A stretch of DNA of 64,000 bases from Mariniphaga anaerophila (GTDB taxonomy: Bacteria > Bacteroidota > Bacteroidia > Bacteroidales > Prolixibacteraceae). Shown here piece by piece: positions 51,355 to 60,221 of the stretch. A program made the position numbers and the translations under genes. Within the stretch, counting starts at the first letter, position 1; each line of letters begins with the position of its first letter. The DNA lies in assembly GCF_900129025.1 (NCBI RefSeq), contig NZ_FQUM01000004.1, positions 372,001 through 436,000 on the forward strand, in the 5' to 3' direction. The notes beneath the pieces were generated by a model. The model had not been told where the DNA came from. It did not search any database and saw nothing but the letters and a program-made list of their open reading frames with translations.

Positions 51355-54006
51355 ATGGATTACAATTTCGCAGAAATAGAACCCAAGTGGCAAAGATACT
51401 GGGAAGAAAAGAAGACATTCAGAACCTCTGACGATTTTTCTAAACCAAAATATTACATTCTCGACATGTTTCCCTACCCATCTGGGGCAGGATTACACGT
51501 AGGACATCCGGAAGGATATACGGCCACCGATATTTTGAGCCGTTATAAACGGATGAAAGGGTTTAACGTACTTCATCCCATGGGCTATGATGCATTTGGA
51601 TTGCCGGCCGAACAGTACGCCATGCAAACCGGCACACATCCCGCTATTACAACCAACAAAAATTGCGACAATTTCCGCAGGCAGATAAAAGCCATTGGGT
51701 TAAGCTACGACTGGGATCGCGAAATCAACACTACTGACCCGCATTATTTTAAATGGACACAGTGGATTTTTAAACAATTATACAATACCTGGTTTGACGA
51801 AGAGCAGCAGAAAGGAAGGCCGATTGCTGAACTGCCGATACCTGAAGAGATAAAAAACCAGGGCAAAAAAGCAGTCAACGAATACATTTCCGAAAAACGT
51901 TTGGCTTATTACGCCAATGCCCAGGTTTGGTGGTGCGACTCCTGTAAAACAGTTTGTGCCAACGAGGAAGTTTTAACAGACGGCTCGCACGAAAAATGTG
52001 GGAACCAGGTAATTCGCAAAAACCTAAAACAATGGTTGCTGCGTATTCCTCATTATGCAGAGCGATTGCTAAAAGGGTTGGAAAGCCTTGACTGGCCTGC
52101 CGGTGTAATCGACATGCAAAAGAACTGGATTGGAAAATCTACCGGTGCCGAAATCGATTTCCAGATTGACGGACTGGACAAAAACCTACGTGTATATACC
52201 ACACGCCCCGACACGCTTTTTGGTGCAACTTACATGGTAATTGCCCCTGAACATGAGCTGGCCGGGGAGATTACCATTCCTGAGAAAAAAGACGCAGTTG
52301 AAAAATATATAAAAGCGGCAGCGCTGAAATCGGATTTAGACCGCACCGATCTGGCCAAAGAAAAAACAGGCGTTTTCACCGGACGATATGCCATTAATCC
52401 GGTAAACAACCAACCCATTCCAATATGGATTGCCGACTATGTTTTAATGGGCTACGGAACAGGAGCCATTATGGCTGTTCCGGCGCACGACACCCGCGAC
52501 TTTGAATTTGCCCAGGAGTTTAGCATTCCTGTCATCTGCATTCTCGACCCGAAAGATGTGGAAGGGCGTGATGAAATTCTGGCCGGGAACAAATGCTGGA
52601 CAGAAGACGGAGAATACATTAATTCGGCCAGTGCAGAAACCGGGCTTGACATTAACGGTCTTAACAAAGAAACAGGCATTAAAAAAACCATAAAATGGCT
52701 CGAAGAACGTGGATTGGGAAAAGCCACGGTTAACTTTAAAATGCGCGACTGGCTGTTTAGCCGCCAGCGCTACTGGGGCGAGCCATTCCCTGTTATCCAT
52801 TGGGAGGATGGAGAAGTATCGCTTTTGGATGATGAAGACCTGCCACTGTTATTACCCCAGATGGAAAAATATTCGCCGGGAGAAGCTGGTGAATCTCCGC
52901 TGGCAAATGCCGAAGACTGGCTTTATGTTACGGATAAAAACGGACGCAAAGGCCGCCGCGAAACCAACACAATGCCCCAATGGGCAGGCTCGTGCTGGTA
53001 TTACCTCAGGTATATTGACCCTAACAACAACGAACGAATTTTCGACCCCGAAAAGGAAAAATACTGGATGCCGGTTGACCTTTATGTAGGTGGAGCTGAA
53101 CACGCAGTGCTGCATTTGCTGTACTCGCGGTTCTGGCACAAAGTATTGTTCGATTTAGGAATAGTTTCCACCCAGGAACCATTTCAAAAGTTGTTCAATC
53201 AGGGGATGATTCTGGCATTTGCGTATGAAACCACTACCGGCGCAAAAGTTACATCCGACCTGGTGGAAGAACGCGACGGCAAATATTTCCACAAAGAAAC
53301 AGGAGAAGAACTGAGGCAGATTGTGGCGAAAATGTCGAAATCGTTGAAAAACGTTGTAAACCCAGACGATGTAATTAAACATTACGGAGCTGATTCGCTG
53401 CGTTTGTACGAAATGTTTATGGGACCGCTGGACGAACGCAAACCCTGGACAGAAAACGGAGTAAAAGGGGTTTTCAATTTTCTGAACCGCGCCCACCGCT
53501 TTTTTGCTGATACCAACAATATTTCCGAAGGAGAAGAAGACAAAGAAATTGCCAAGCTGTTGCACCAAACCATCCAAAAGGTTGCGATTGATGTGGAAAA
53601 CATGAAATTCAATACGGCAATTTCGGCGCTTATGGTTTTCAATAACCTGGCCATCAAAAAAGGAAAGGTAACCAAAACCACGGCAGAAACATTTGCAAAA
53701 ATTCTTGCACCGTTTGCGCCGCACCTGGGAGAAGAACTCTGGTCGGTTTACGGAAACGAAGAAACAATTGCTTACGAACCGTGGCCCGAAGTAGACGAAA
53801 GCCTGCTTCAGGAAGACAGCTTCCAGTACCCGGTTTCGTTCAACGGGAAAATGCGATTCAAAATTGAATTGCCTGTTGACATGCCTCGACCCGAAATAGA
53901 AAAAACGGTTCTGGCAGATCCCAAAGCGCAAAAATGGCTCGAAGGAAAAACGGTAAGGAAGTTCATTTTAGTTCCGAAGAAAATTATCAATGTGGTTGTA
54001 GGATAA
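51355..54006 (+). CDS. leuS: Leucyl-tRNA synthetase
   Basis: 883 residues, class Ia. The HIGH-type motif is in [16 protein letters not shown] (around 43-58) and KMSKS in [16 protein letters not shown] (near 657). The editing (CP1) domain lies between, with [19 protein letters not shown] and [20 protein letters not shown]-type and anticodon-binding domains follow, ending in a short basic tail [11 protein letters not shown]. Length is typical for bacteria. A terminator follows 22 bases after the stop. Confidence 0.97.
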   Translation: MDYNFAEIEPKWQRYWEEKKTFRTSDDFSKPKYYILDMFPYPSGAGLHVGHPEGYTATDILSRYKRMKGFNVLHPMGYDAFGLPAEQYAMQTGTHPAITTNKNCDNFRRQIKAIGLSYDWDREINTTDPHYFKWTQWIFKQLYNTWFDEEQQKGRPIAELPIPEEIKNQGKKAVNEYISEKRLAYYANAQVWWCDSCKTVCANEEVLTDGSHEKCGNQVIRKNLKQWLLRIPHYAERLLKGLESLDWPAGVIDMQKNWIGKSTGAEIDFQIDGLDKNLRVYTTRPDTLFGATYMVIAPEHELAGEITIPEKKDAVEKYIKAAALKSDLDRTDLAKEKTGVFTGRYAINPVNNQPIPIWIADYVLMGYGTGAIMAVPAHDTRDFEFAQEFSIPVICILDPKDVEGRDEILAGNKCWTEDGEYINSASAETGLDINGLNKETGIKKTIKWLEERGLGKATVNFKMRDWLFSRQRYWGEPFPVIHWEDGEVSLLDDEDLPLLLPQMEKYSPGEAGESPLANAEDWLYVTDKNGRKGRRETNTMPQWAGSCWYYLRYIDPNNNERIFDPEKEKYWMPVDLYVGGAEHAVLHLLYSRFWHKVLFDLGIVSTQEPFQKLFNQGMILAFAYETTTGAKVTSDLVEERDGKYFHKETGEELRQIVAKMSKSLKNVVNPDDVIKHYGADSLRLYEMFMGPLDERKPWTENGVKGVFNFLNRAHRFFADTNNISEGEEDKEIAKLLHQTIQKVAIDVENMKFNTAISALMVFNNLAIKKGKVTKTTAETFAKILAPFAPHLGEELWSVYGNEETIAYEPWPEVDESLLQEDSFQYPVSFNGKMRFKIELPVDMPRPEIEKTVLADPKAQKWLEGKTVRKFILVPKKIINVVVG

Positions 54007-54027
54007 ACCAAAATATTCACAAAATAA

Positions 54028-54067
54028 AAAAGGGAGAATGAACGCTTGTACATCCTCCCTTTTCTTT
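54028..54067 (+). terminator. Intrinsic terminator after leuS
   Basis: AAGGGAG and CTCCCTT pair, with an inner ATG/CAT after one mismatch, around a 10-base loop; T-rich tail TTTCTTTT. The A-run on the left side may let it work in both directions. Confidence 0.75.
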
Positions 54068-54173
54068 TGCCTGAGCGTAGATTCCGATCACAAAACACCA
54101 ATGGATAAGTTATTTTTTGCGGGCAAGAAGAACCTAGTTAACTGCTGTCTGTTTCATTACAAAACGAGTAAAA

Positions 54174-54956
54174 ATGAATGCAGACCGGATAAAAACTATT
54201 GATGATGTGATTTCTGCACTGAAAACAATTGTTGACGAAACAGAAAAAAGCAATAATCCGCTTGGCTATTTTGCCGTGCTCTACCTGACAGTAACCGTTA
54301 AAGTAAAAGATGGAATCGAAACTCATTATTTTGACGATGGCAAACGCATGGAACAGCTGGATATCATTTTTGCAAAACGGTACATTGACGCCTACATTGC
54401 GTGGAACCGGGCCGAAACCGTGAGCAAATCGTGGGAAAAAGCTTTTAAGTTAGCAACAAACAGCAAGATGCTGGTAATTCAACATCTTCTAATGGGGATG
54501 AATGCACACATCAATTTGGACCTCGGAATTGCAGCTGCAGAAATATCAGGCACCGGCCAAATTTCGCACCTCAAAAACGACTTCTTCAAAATAAATAAAA
54601 TCCTTTCGTCTCTGGTGGAAGATATTCAGTCTGGCCTTTCGTCCATCTGGAGGCCACTTAAAAAGGTGCTTGCTAAAACAGGAAAGGCCGACAACTTTTT
54701 AGTCGATTTCAGCATGGAACTTGCACGTGACGGCGCTTGGAAATTTGCCAACGAAGTGGTTCTGTTAAAAGGCTCCGACAAACAAACGGCCATTCTGGAA
54801 CGAGATGTTACTGTAGCCCGAAAAGCGAAAATTGTTACGCAGCCAACCAAGTGGATTCAGTTTCTGCTTTGGATTGTCAGACTCGGCGAAAAAGGCTCCG
54901 TTTCAGAAAAAATGAGAAAACTAAATTCCGGAAGTACAAACAACGGCAGTCGTTAA
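54174..54956 (+). CDS. DUF5995-family protein
   Basis: 260 residues, predicted soluble and mainly helical. Recognisable DUF5995 stretches are TIDDVISALKTIVDETEKSN near the N-terminus (residues 8-27), NPLGYFAVLYLTVTVKVKDGI, RYIDAYIAWNRAETVSKSWEKA and the block HLLMGMNAHINLDLGIAAAE (residues 104-123), which holds the invariant N-A-H-I-N-x-D-L. The function is unknown; the conserved histidine and acidic residues would suit metal or substrate binding, which is a guess. Its C-terminus is serine/asparagine-rich. Convergent with the transglycosylase gene, 18 bases apart. Confidence 0.75.
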   Translation: MNADRIKTIDDVISALKTIVDETEKSNNPLGYFAVLYLTVTVKVKDGIETHYFDDGKRMEQLDIIFAKRYIDAYIAWNRAETVSKSWEKAFKLATNSKMLVIQHLLMGMNAHINLDLGIAAAEISGTGQISHLKNDFFKINKILSSLVEDIQSGLSSIWRPLKKVLAKTGKADNFLVDFSMELARDGAWKFANEVVLLKGSDKQTAILERDVTVARKAKIVTQPTKWIQFLLWIVRLGEKGSVSEKMRKLNSGSTNNGSR

Positions 54957-54974
54957 TTTATTCCCCCGAAAAAG

Positions 54975-56651
54975 CTAAATACTTCCTTTCGCTTTGATTT
55001 TCAGTTTTTGCCCGATGGACAGTTTTGACCTGTCGGAAAGATTATTGAGCTTTAAGATTTCATCGGGCGAAATACCGGCATATTTCCCGGCTATTTCCCA
55101 AATGGTATCGCCGCTTCTAACAGTGTAGTATTCAAAATCCGGGTCCAGAGGTTTCGGTTCGGCTTTCACCGAAGTACCAACAGATTTCCCAACTGATGCC
55201 TGTTTCTGGGCAAAAGTCATGGTGTTAATTTTCTCGTATTTGGCCTTTTGATTTTCATCCACGTAGATTGCCAGCTTCTGCCCTGCCCGAATCATGTTTC
55301 GATTAATGTTATTCCAGTACTTTAAGTCGGAAGACCGCACTTTAAACCACGATGAAATAAACCCCACATTATCGCCCGACTTCACCGTATAAAGTACTTT
55401 TGCTTTTCCTTCCACATCTACCGGAGTAAAATAGTTGGAGTTAGAACTGGTTGGATTTTGCAGAGTGTTATCCGGAAAGTATTTATCCCGTTCATGCGAA
55501 AAAACCATTGTGTCCAAATCGATAAAAGCCATAATCTTTTCGTTGGGCAGTACCAGCGGATAAGGTTTGTCTTTTTTTGCAGGAATTACATCCCGCCGAA
55601 ACATTGGATTCAGGCTCCGCAATTGTTCTTTATCGATTTCCAGCTTTGCCTCCAACTGGTTAAAATGAAGATAATCACGAACCAGAATAGTATCAGATCT
55701 CAGCGGTATTTCGGGCATTCGGGGCTGCAGGTTGTGCTCTTTATAAAAGTTCATTACATAGGCAGCAGCAATAAATGCAGGAACGTATCCGCGAGTCTCC
55801 CGGGGCAAACGATAATAAATTTCCCAGTAGTTGCGTTTACCGCCCGACCTACGGATAGCCCGATTTACGTTTCCAGGCCCGCAATTGTATGCAGCAATGG
55901 CTAGATACCAGTCTTCGTATGTATCGTACAGGTATTTAAAATATTTAATGGCCGCCTCGGTCGACTTAACCGGGTCGCGTCGTTCATCCACAAAACTGGT
56001 AATTTCGAGTCCCATTTGTCGTCCGGTACCATACATAAACTGCCATAACCCATTGGCACCTACCCGCGACATGGCTTTGGGATTCAATGCCGATTCAATT
56101 ACCGGCAGGTATTTCAGTTCCAACGGCATGTCCTGCCGGTCGAGCATCTCTTCGAACATGGGAAAATAGTACGCCGAAAGGCCAAGCATTACTTCTACCA
56201 AATCGCGCCGTTTTTCGGTGTACAGTTTAATAAAATTCTTTACTACGTTGTTGTACGAAAGGTCAACTACCTGTTCAATATCTTCGAGCCGTTTGATGTA
56301 AACCGAATCGGGCAAATCTTTCGGGAAAAATTCGGACAAATTATCGCCTGAGTTATCAAGATGAAACAGATGTCTGATGTACCATGAATTTCCCAGGCTA
56401 TCCATCTTCTCAGAGAAAATGTCTCCTAAATCTTCATCGGGTGCAGGACTACTTTCCATCAACAACGAATCAACAATCTCCTCAGAATATACTGAATCCT
56501 CCGAAGCCTTATATAATGAATCGGTGGCAATAATACCTGCATCCAGCGTTTGCAAAGGCTGCATTTCAATCTGCTCCCGATGTGTATTTTGTGCTGTTAT
56601 TGTTTGGACTAAATTCAGAACTAAAATTACTACTGCCAAACGCTTCCCCAT
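54975..56651 (-). CDS. mltD: MltD-like lytic murein transglycosylase with LysM repeats
   Basis: 558 residues. A signal peptide (about 1-20) and an acidic, low-complexity linker (35-115) lead into a GH23/SLT domain with the catalytic glutamate E186 in YLPVIESALNPKAMS, then VGANGLWQFMYGTGRQMGLE (198-217) and AIAAYNCGPGNVNRAIR. Two LysM repeats follow (YTVKSGDNVGFISSWF and YTVRSGDTIWEIAGKY, about 420 and 515), which anchor the enzyme to peptidoglycan. It cleaves glycan strands in the periplasm. It follows the DUF5683 gene by three bases. Confidence 0.92.
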   Translation of the reverse strand: MGKRLAVVILVLNLVQTITAQNTHREQIEMQPLQTLDAGIIATDSLYKASEDSVYSEEIVDSLLMESSPAPDEDLGDIFSEKMDSLGNSWYIRHLFHLDNSGDNLSEFFPKDLPDSVYIKRLEDIEQVVDLSYNNVVKNFIKLYTEKRRDLVEVMLGLSAYYFPMFEEMLDRQDMPLELKYLPVIESALNPKAMSRVGANGLWQFMYGTGRQMGLEITSFVDERRDPVKSTEAAIKYFKYLYDTYEDWYLAIAAYNCGPGNVNRAIRRSGGKRNYWEIYYRLPRETRGYVPAFIAAAYVMNFYKEHNLQPRMPEIPLRSDTILVRDYLHFNQLEAKLEIDKEQLRSLNPMFRRDVIPAKKDKPYPLVLPNEKIMAFIDLDTMVFSHERDKYFPDNTLQNPTSSNSNYFTPVDVEGKAKVLYTVKSGDNVGFISSWFKVRSSDLKYWNNINRNMIRAGQKLAIYVDENQKAKYEKINTMTFAQKQASVGKSVGTSVKAEPKPLDPDFEYYTVRSGDTIWEIAGKYAGISPDEILKLNNLSDRSKLSIGQKLKIKAKGSI

Positions 56652-56654
56652 ACC

Positions 56655-57284
56655 TCAAAAATTAAAACGAAAATTTAAGCAATAAACAAAATTATTATCA
56701 AAGTTCGACATCGAAGGCTCCCATTTCATGGTCAGATCATCGCTGATGTCAAAATCAAAAAGATGGGCATCAACGCTTGCATCAATGATGTTTAGCCCGT
56801 AAAACCCAACAATACTTATTATCAACAAATCGCGGTTTCGGCGGTAGTAGTCGCGTTGTTTTGCAAGTGCTGTTTTCAGGTTATTAAACTGTGTGGGGTT
56901 ATCCAAATCGTAGTTGTTTCGCCTCACGGCTTCAATTTTAAGGTAATCCTGAGTTTCAGGATTGGTATCGGTAAGATGCTGGTAACCTACTTTAAACAAT
57001 GCGTAGTTGTCGTTATTCCAGTTAATAAAATAACCGATGGTACCAAAGCCGATATATATAAACGGAACTTTCCAGTATTTTTTATTGTAAATCTGCCCCA
57101 GGCCGGGAAGCACAGCCGAGTACAAAGTTGCCTTTCTGGGTGAATGTACTTCCTCTTCTTCCGCTGGTTGTTGCTCCACAACCGGAATGGTATCGGCTTC
57201 AATCAATTGTGCTTTGAGGTTAAAAACAACAAACAATTGAATGAGAACCAAAACATATTTCAGAACTAATTTTCTGCTAATCAC
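56655..57284 (-). CDS. DUF5683-domain membrane protein
   Basis: 209 residues. A signal or anchor helix (about 5-25) is followed by a proline/glutamate-rich linker and the DUF5683 domain, beginning KATLYSAVLPGLGQIYNKKYW. A second hydrophobic stretch (VPFIYIGFGTIGYFINW) follows, then a coil and a C-terminal strand-rich region ending LNFRFNF, a barrel-like terminus. The function of DUF5683 is unknown; its position between parB and a lytic transglycosylase is, as I recall, conserved in Bacteroidota. It overlaps neither neighbour. Confidence 0.8.
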   Translation of the reverse strand: MISRKLVLKYVLVLIQLFVVFNLKAQLIEADTIPVVEQQPAEEEEVHSPRKATLYSAVLPGLGQIYNKKYWKVPFIYIGFGTIGYFINWNNDNYALFKVGYQHLTDTNPETQDYLKIEAVRRNNYDLDNPTQFNNLKTALAKQRDYYRRNRDLLIISIVGFYGLNIIDASVDAHLFDFDISDDLTMKWEPSMSNFDNNFVYCLNFRFNF

Positions 57285-57345
57285 TCTTCACTAATTTTGC
57301 CCAAAAATAGAAGTTTCATTTCACCGGGAAACAGGCAAGCTGTTT

Positions 57346-58206
57346 TTATTTGCCGTTTTCAATTATTTTAACAATTCTTTCAAAGTCTTGCTCTGATTTA
57401 AAAGGAATTACAATTTTTCCTTTCCCTTTATCGCCAACAGAAATTCCGATGCGAGAACCCAGCAATTTTCCCAGATGCCCTTTATAATCTTTGTATTCTT
57501 TGGGGAGTTCCCGCCTTTTAGTTTGAAGCGCCTGCGTACCTTCTTCGTTGAGGCTGCGAACAATCTCTTCCACTTTGCGAACGGAAAAACCATATTTCAG
57601 AATCTGCCCGTAAATCATCTCCTGAATATCGGCATCTTCAATATTTATTAACGCTCGGGCGTGCCCCATGCTGATTTCTTTTTCGCGCAATGCTTTTTGA
57701 ATAACAGCCGGAAGTTTCAGCAAACGCAGGTAGTTGGCAATTGTCGAGCGCTTTTTTCCAACACGGCTGCTCATCTCCTCCTGCGTAAAACTTAGCTCTT
57801 CCATTAAACGCTGGTAGCTAAGCGCAATTTCGATGGCGTCCAAATCTTCGCGCTGAATATTTTCCACAAGCGCCATTTCCAGCATGCCGTCGTCTTTGGC
57901 ATGGCGGACATACGACGGAATGGATTCCAGCCCTGCTTTTTGCGCAGCTCTGAACCGCCGTTCTCCGGCAATAATCTGGTAACTGTCTGCTCCGGTTTTT
58001 CGCAAGGTAATGGGCTGAATCAGTCCTATTTCGCGAATAGACGCAGCAAGCTCTTCCAGCGCTTCTTCATCGAACTTTGAGCGGGGTTGAAAAGGATTGG
58101 CTTCTATTTTGCTCAGTTCCACTTCGCTTATCCCCGCCTGTTTCATTTTTTCAGCGTCATCAATAAGCGCTCCCAATCCTCGTCCAAGTACATTCCTTTT
58201 AGCCAT
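57346..58206 (-). CDS. parB: Chromosome-partitioning protein ParB
   Basis: 286 residues from ATG 58206; a TTG two codons upstream was not chosen. The N-terminus RNVLGRGLGALIDD is the ParA-binding segment. The ParB/Srx CTPase domain carries IQPITLRK and the GERRFRAAQ motif (about 85-93), and the helix-turn-helix region VGKKRSTIANYLRLLKLP follows. The C-terminal dimerisation domain is basic. It binds parS sites and loads clamps on the chromosome. No parS-like sequence was found by eye in this window. Ten bases after parA. Confidence 0.95.
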   Translation of the reverse strand: MAKRNVLGRGLGALIDDAEKMKQAGISEVELSKIEANPFQPRSKFDEEALEELAASIREIGLIQPITLRKTGADSYQIIAGERRFRAAQKAGLESIPSYVRHAKDDGMLEMALVENIQREDLDAIEIALSYQRLMEELSFTQEEMSSRVGKKRSTIANYLRLLKLPAVIQKALREKEISMGHARALINIEDADIQEMIYGQILKYGFSVRKVEEIVRSLNEEGTQALQTKRRELPKEYKDYKGHLGKLLGSRIGISVGDKGKGKIVIPFKSEQDFERIVKIIENGK

Positions 58207-58216
58207 TGCCAAAAAA

Positions 58217-59020
58217 TTAACTGTTAATGATTTTACTTTCCTGCGCCATTCGAGTCATTCCGTTTCGTTGTAAAATTTCGCGCGCAAGGTTCATGTGGTT
58301 TATGGCGCCCCGGGAGCTGGCATCGTAAAGTACAACGGGTTTCCCGTAACTAGGCGCTTCACTCAGCTTCACGTTTCGCTGAATTACCGTTTCAAAAACC
58401 ATGTCCTGAAAATGATGTTTCACTTCTTCGTACACCTGGTTCGACAAATTCAAACGGGAATCGAACATGGTCAACAAAAATCCTTCAATCTCCAGTGCCG
58501 GGTTTAAACGGCTCTGAATTATCTTAATGGTATTCAGCAGTTTTCCCAAACCTTCGAGGGCGAAATACTCACACTGCACGGGAATAATTACCGAGTCGGC
58601 AGCAGTTAATGCGTTTACTGTAATTAATCCCAGCGACGGCGAACAATCTATAAAAATAAAATCGTAAATGTCTTTCAACTTTCCGATGGTATTGCGCAGC
58701 ACCTTTTCGCGGTTGGGCAGGTTAAGCATTTCAATTTCTGCTCCCACCAAATCGATGTGCGACGGGATAATATCGAGATTGGCCACATCTGTTTTCAGAA
58801 TGACCTTTTCCGGCTCAATTTCGTCCACAATACACTCATATATACTTGACTGTACATTGTTTACATCGAAACCGAATCCCGAAGTAGCATTTGCCTGCGG
58901 GTCAGCATCAATTATGAGCACTTTCTGTTCTAACACGGCAAGGCTCGCCGCCAGGTTAATGGTGGTTGTGGTTTTTCCAACCCCACCCTTCTGGTTTGCC
59001 AGTGATATGATTTTTCCCAT
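58217..59020 (-). CDS. parA: Chromosome-partitioning ATPase ParA (Soj)
   Basis: 267 residues. The deviant Walker A motif is ANQKGGVGKTTTTINLAA (8-25), Walker A-prime DADPQANATSGFG and Walker B FIFIDCSPSLGLITVNAL are clear, and FDSRLNLSNQVYEEV is family-typical. It moves ParB-parS complexes along the nucleoid. First gene of the par unit; the 121-base gap to the heptose kinase gene upstream may hold a promoter, although I see no clean TAnnTTTG on this strand. Confidence 0.96.
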   Translation of the reverse strand: MGKIISLANQKGGVGKTTTTINLAASLAVLEQKVLIIDADPQANATSGFGFDVNNVQSSIYECIVDEIEPEKVILKTDVANLDIIPSHIDLVGAEIEMLNLPNREKVLRNTIGKLKDIYDFIFIDCSPSLGLITVNALTAADSVIIPVQCEYFALEGLGKLLNTIKIIQSRLNPALEIEGFLLTMFDSRLNLSNQVYEEVKHHFQDMVFETVIQRNVKLSEAPSYGKPVVLYDASSRGAINHMNLAREILQRNGMTRMAQESKIINS

Positions 59021-59141
59021 CAGATTTTCGTTTTTTTGAACTGGTTCAAATTTAATAATTTAGCCTTAACTGCATCAAGGTATTTTTCGACATCTCTCGT
59101 TAGTAACTGGTTAAAAAGCTGGAATTGAGCAGGAAAAAAGT

Positions 59142-60137
59142 TTATATTTTCTCTGATTTCATCATCTTCATCAACCGGAGCTTATCAACGGGCACAACTC
59201 CCGGGCTCTCGCAAACCAGGCCACCGGCGAGATTTGCCATTAACGCCATTTGCGATGAAGTGAGTTTTGCGGCCAGCGCCAGGCTCACCACACTCAACAC
59301 CGAATCGCCGGCTCCCGAAACATCTGCAATCTCGCGGATTACAGCGGGCGAATATTGCTGCTCCTCGCCATTACTCACAAAAACACCTAATTCTGATAAC
59401 GTAACAAAAATATATTTAATATTTTGCTGCCACTTAAAATCCCGTGCCGCATTCTCCAAACCTTTCAAATCTCCTTTTTTTAACTGAACACCGGTTCCTT
59501 CGAGAAATTCGTAAAAATTGGGTTTAAAAAGATCCACATCCCGGAACAAATTAAAATTTCGTTTTTTGGGATCCACTGCTACCGGAATCTTTTTTTCACG
59601 GGCAAAATTACTAATCGTTTCAAACAATCCGGGCGTAATCAGCCCCTTGTCGTAATCCACAAACAACACCACATCAGCACCGTTGCGCTCAATTTCCTGC
59701 AGAACGGCTCGTGCAATTTGTTGTTCCAATTCGGCATGAATCAATCCGGTTGACTCTTCATCAACCCGGGCAATGTGCTGCCCCTTTCCTATGATTCTGC
59801 TTTTTACGGTTGTGGGACGTCCGGAGTCTTCAAAAATTCCATCTACAGGCAACTCCTTTTCAGCAATCATTTTTTTGAAACACTGCCCGTTTTCATCGTT
59901 TCCAACTATAGAAAACAACACGGGAGTAGCACCCAGCGACTGCAAATTTATAGCAACATTTGCGGCTCCGCCAAGCCTTCTTTCCCGTCGGTTAACCGAA
60001 ACAACCGGGATTGGCGCCTCGGGAGAAATCCGTTCCACATTCCCCCAAAGATAAGTATCAACCATGGCGTCGCCAATTACTATGGCACGCATTCGGCTGA
60101 ATGTTTCAAAAATCTGATTTATTTCTTTTTCGTCCAC
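59142..60137 (-). CDS. hldA: PfkB-family kinase, D-glycero-beta-D-manno-heptose-7-phosphate 1-kinase
   Basis: 331 residues, ribokinase fold. The N-terminal VERISPEAPIPVVSVNRRE and RRLGGAANVAINLQSLGATP are characteristic of RfaE/HldE kinase domains, and the catalytic base lies in DVSGAGDSVLSV near residue 282. The cytidylyl/adenylyl-transferase domain found in the bifunctional HldE is absent, so a separate partner must exist elsewhere. The product goes to ADP-heptose for lipopolysaccharide core. Adjacent to parA on one side and priA on the other; no functional link to either is implied. Confidence 0.88.
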   Translation of the reverse strand: MDEKEINQIFETFSRMRAIVIGDAMVDTYLWGNVERISPEAPIPVVSVNRRERRLGGAANVAINLQSLGATPVLFSIVGNDENGQCFKKMIAEKELPVDGIFEDSGRPTTVKSRIIGKGQHIARVDEESTGLIHAELEQQIARAVLQEIERNGADVVLFVDYDKGLITPGLFETISNFAREKKIPVAVDPKKRNFNLFRDVDLFKPNFYEFLEGTGVQLKKGDLKGLENAARDFKWQQNIKYIFVTLSELGVFVSNGEEQQYSPAVIREIADVSGAGDSVLSVVSLALAAKLTSSQMALMANLAGGLVCESPGVVPVDKLRLMKMMKSEKI

Positions 60138-60221
60138 CTGTTAATTAAAAACGCAAATCTAACAAAAAACGCGAACCATTAAAAGTACTTCCGGTTGATT
60201 ACCGTCCTGTAAAATTAAGGC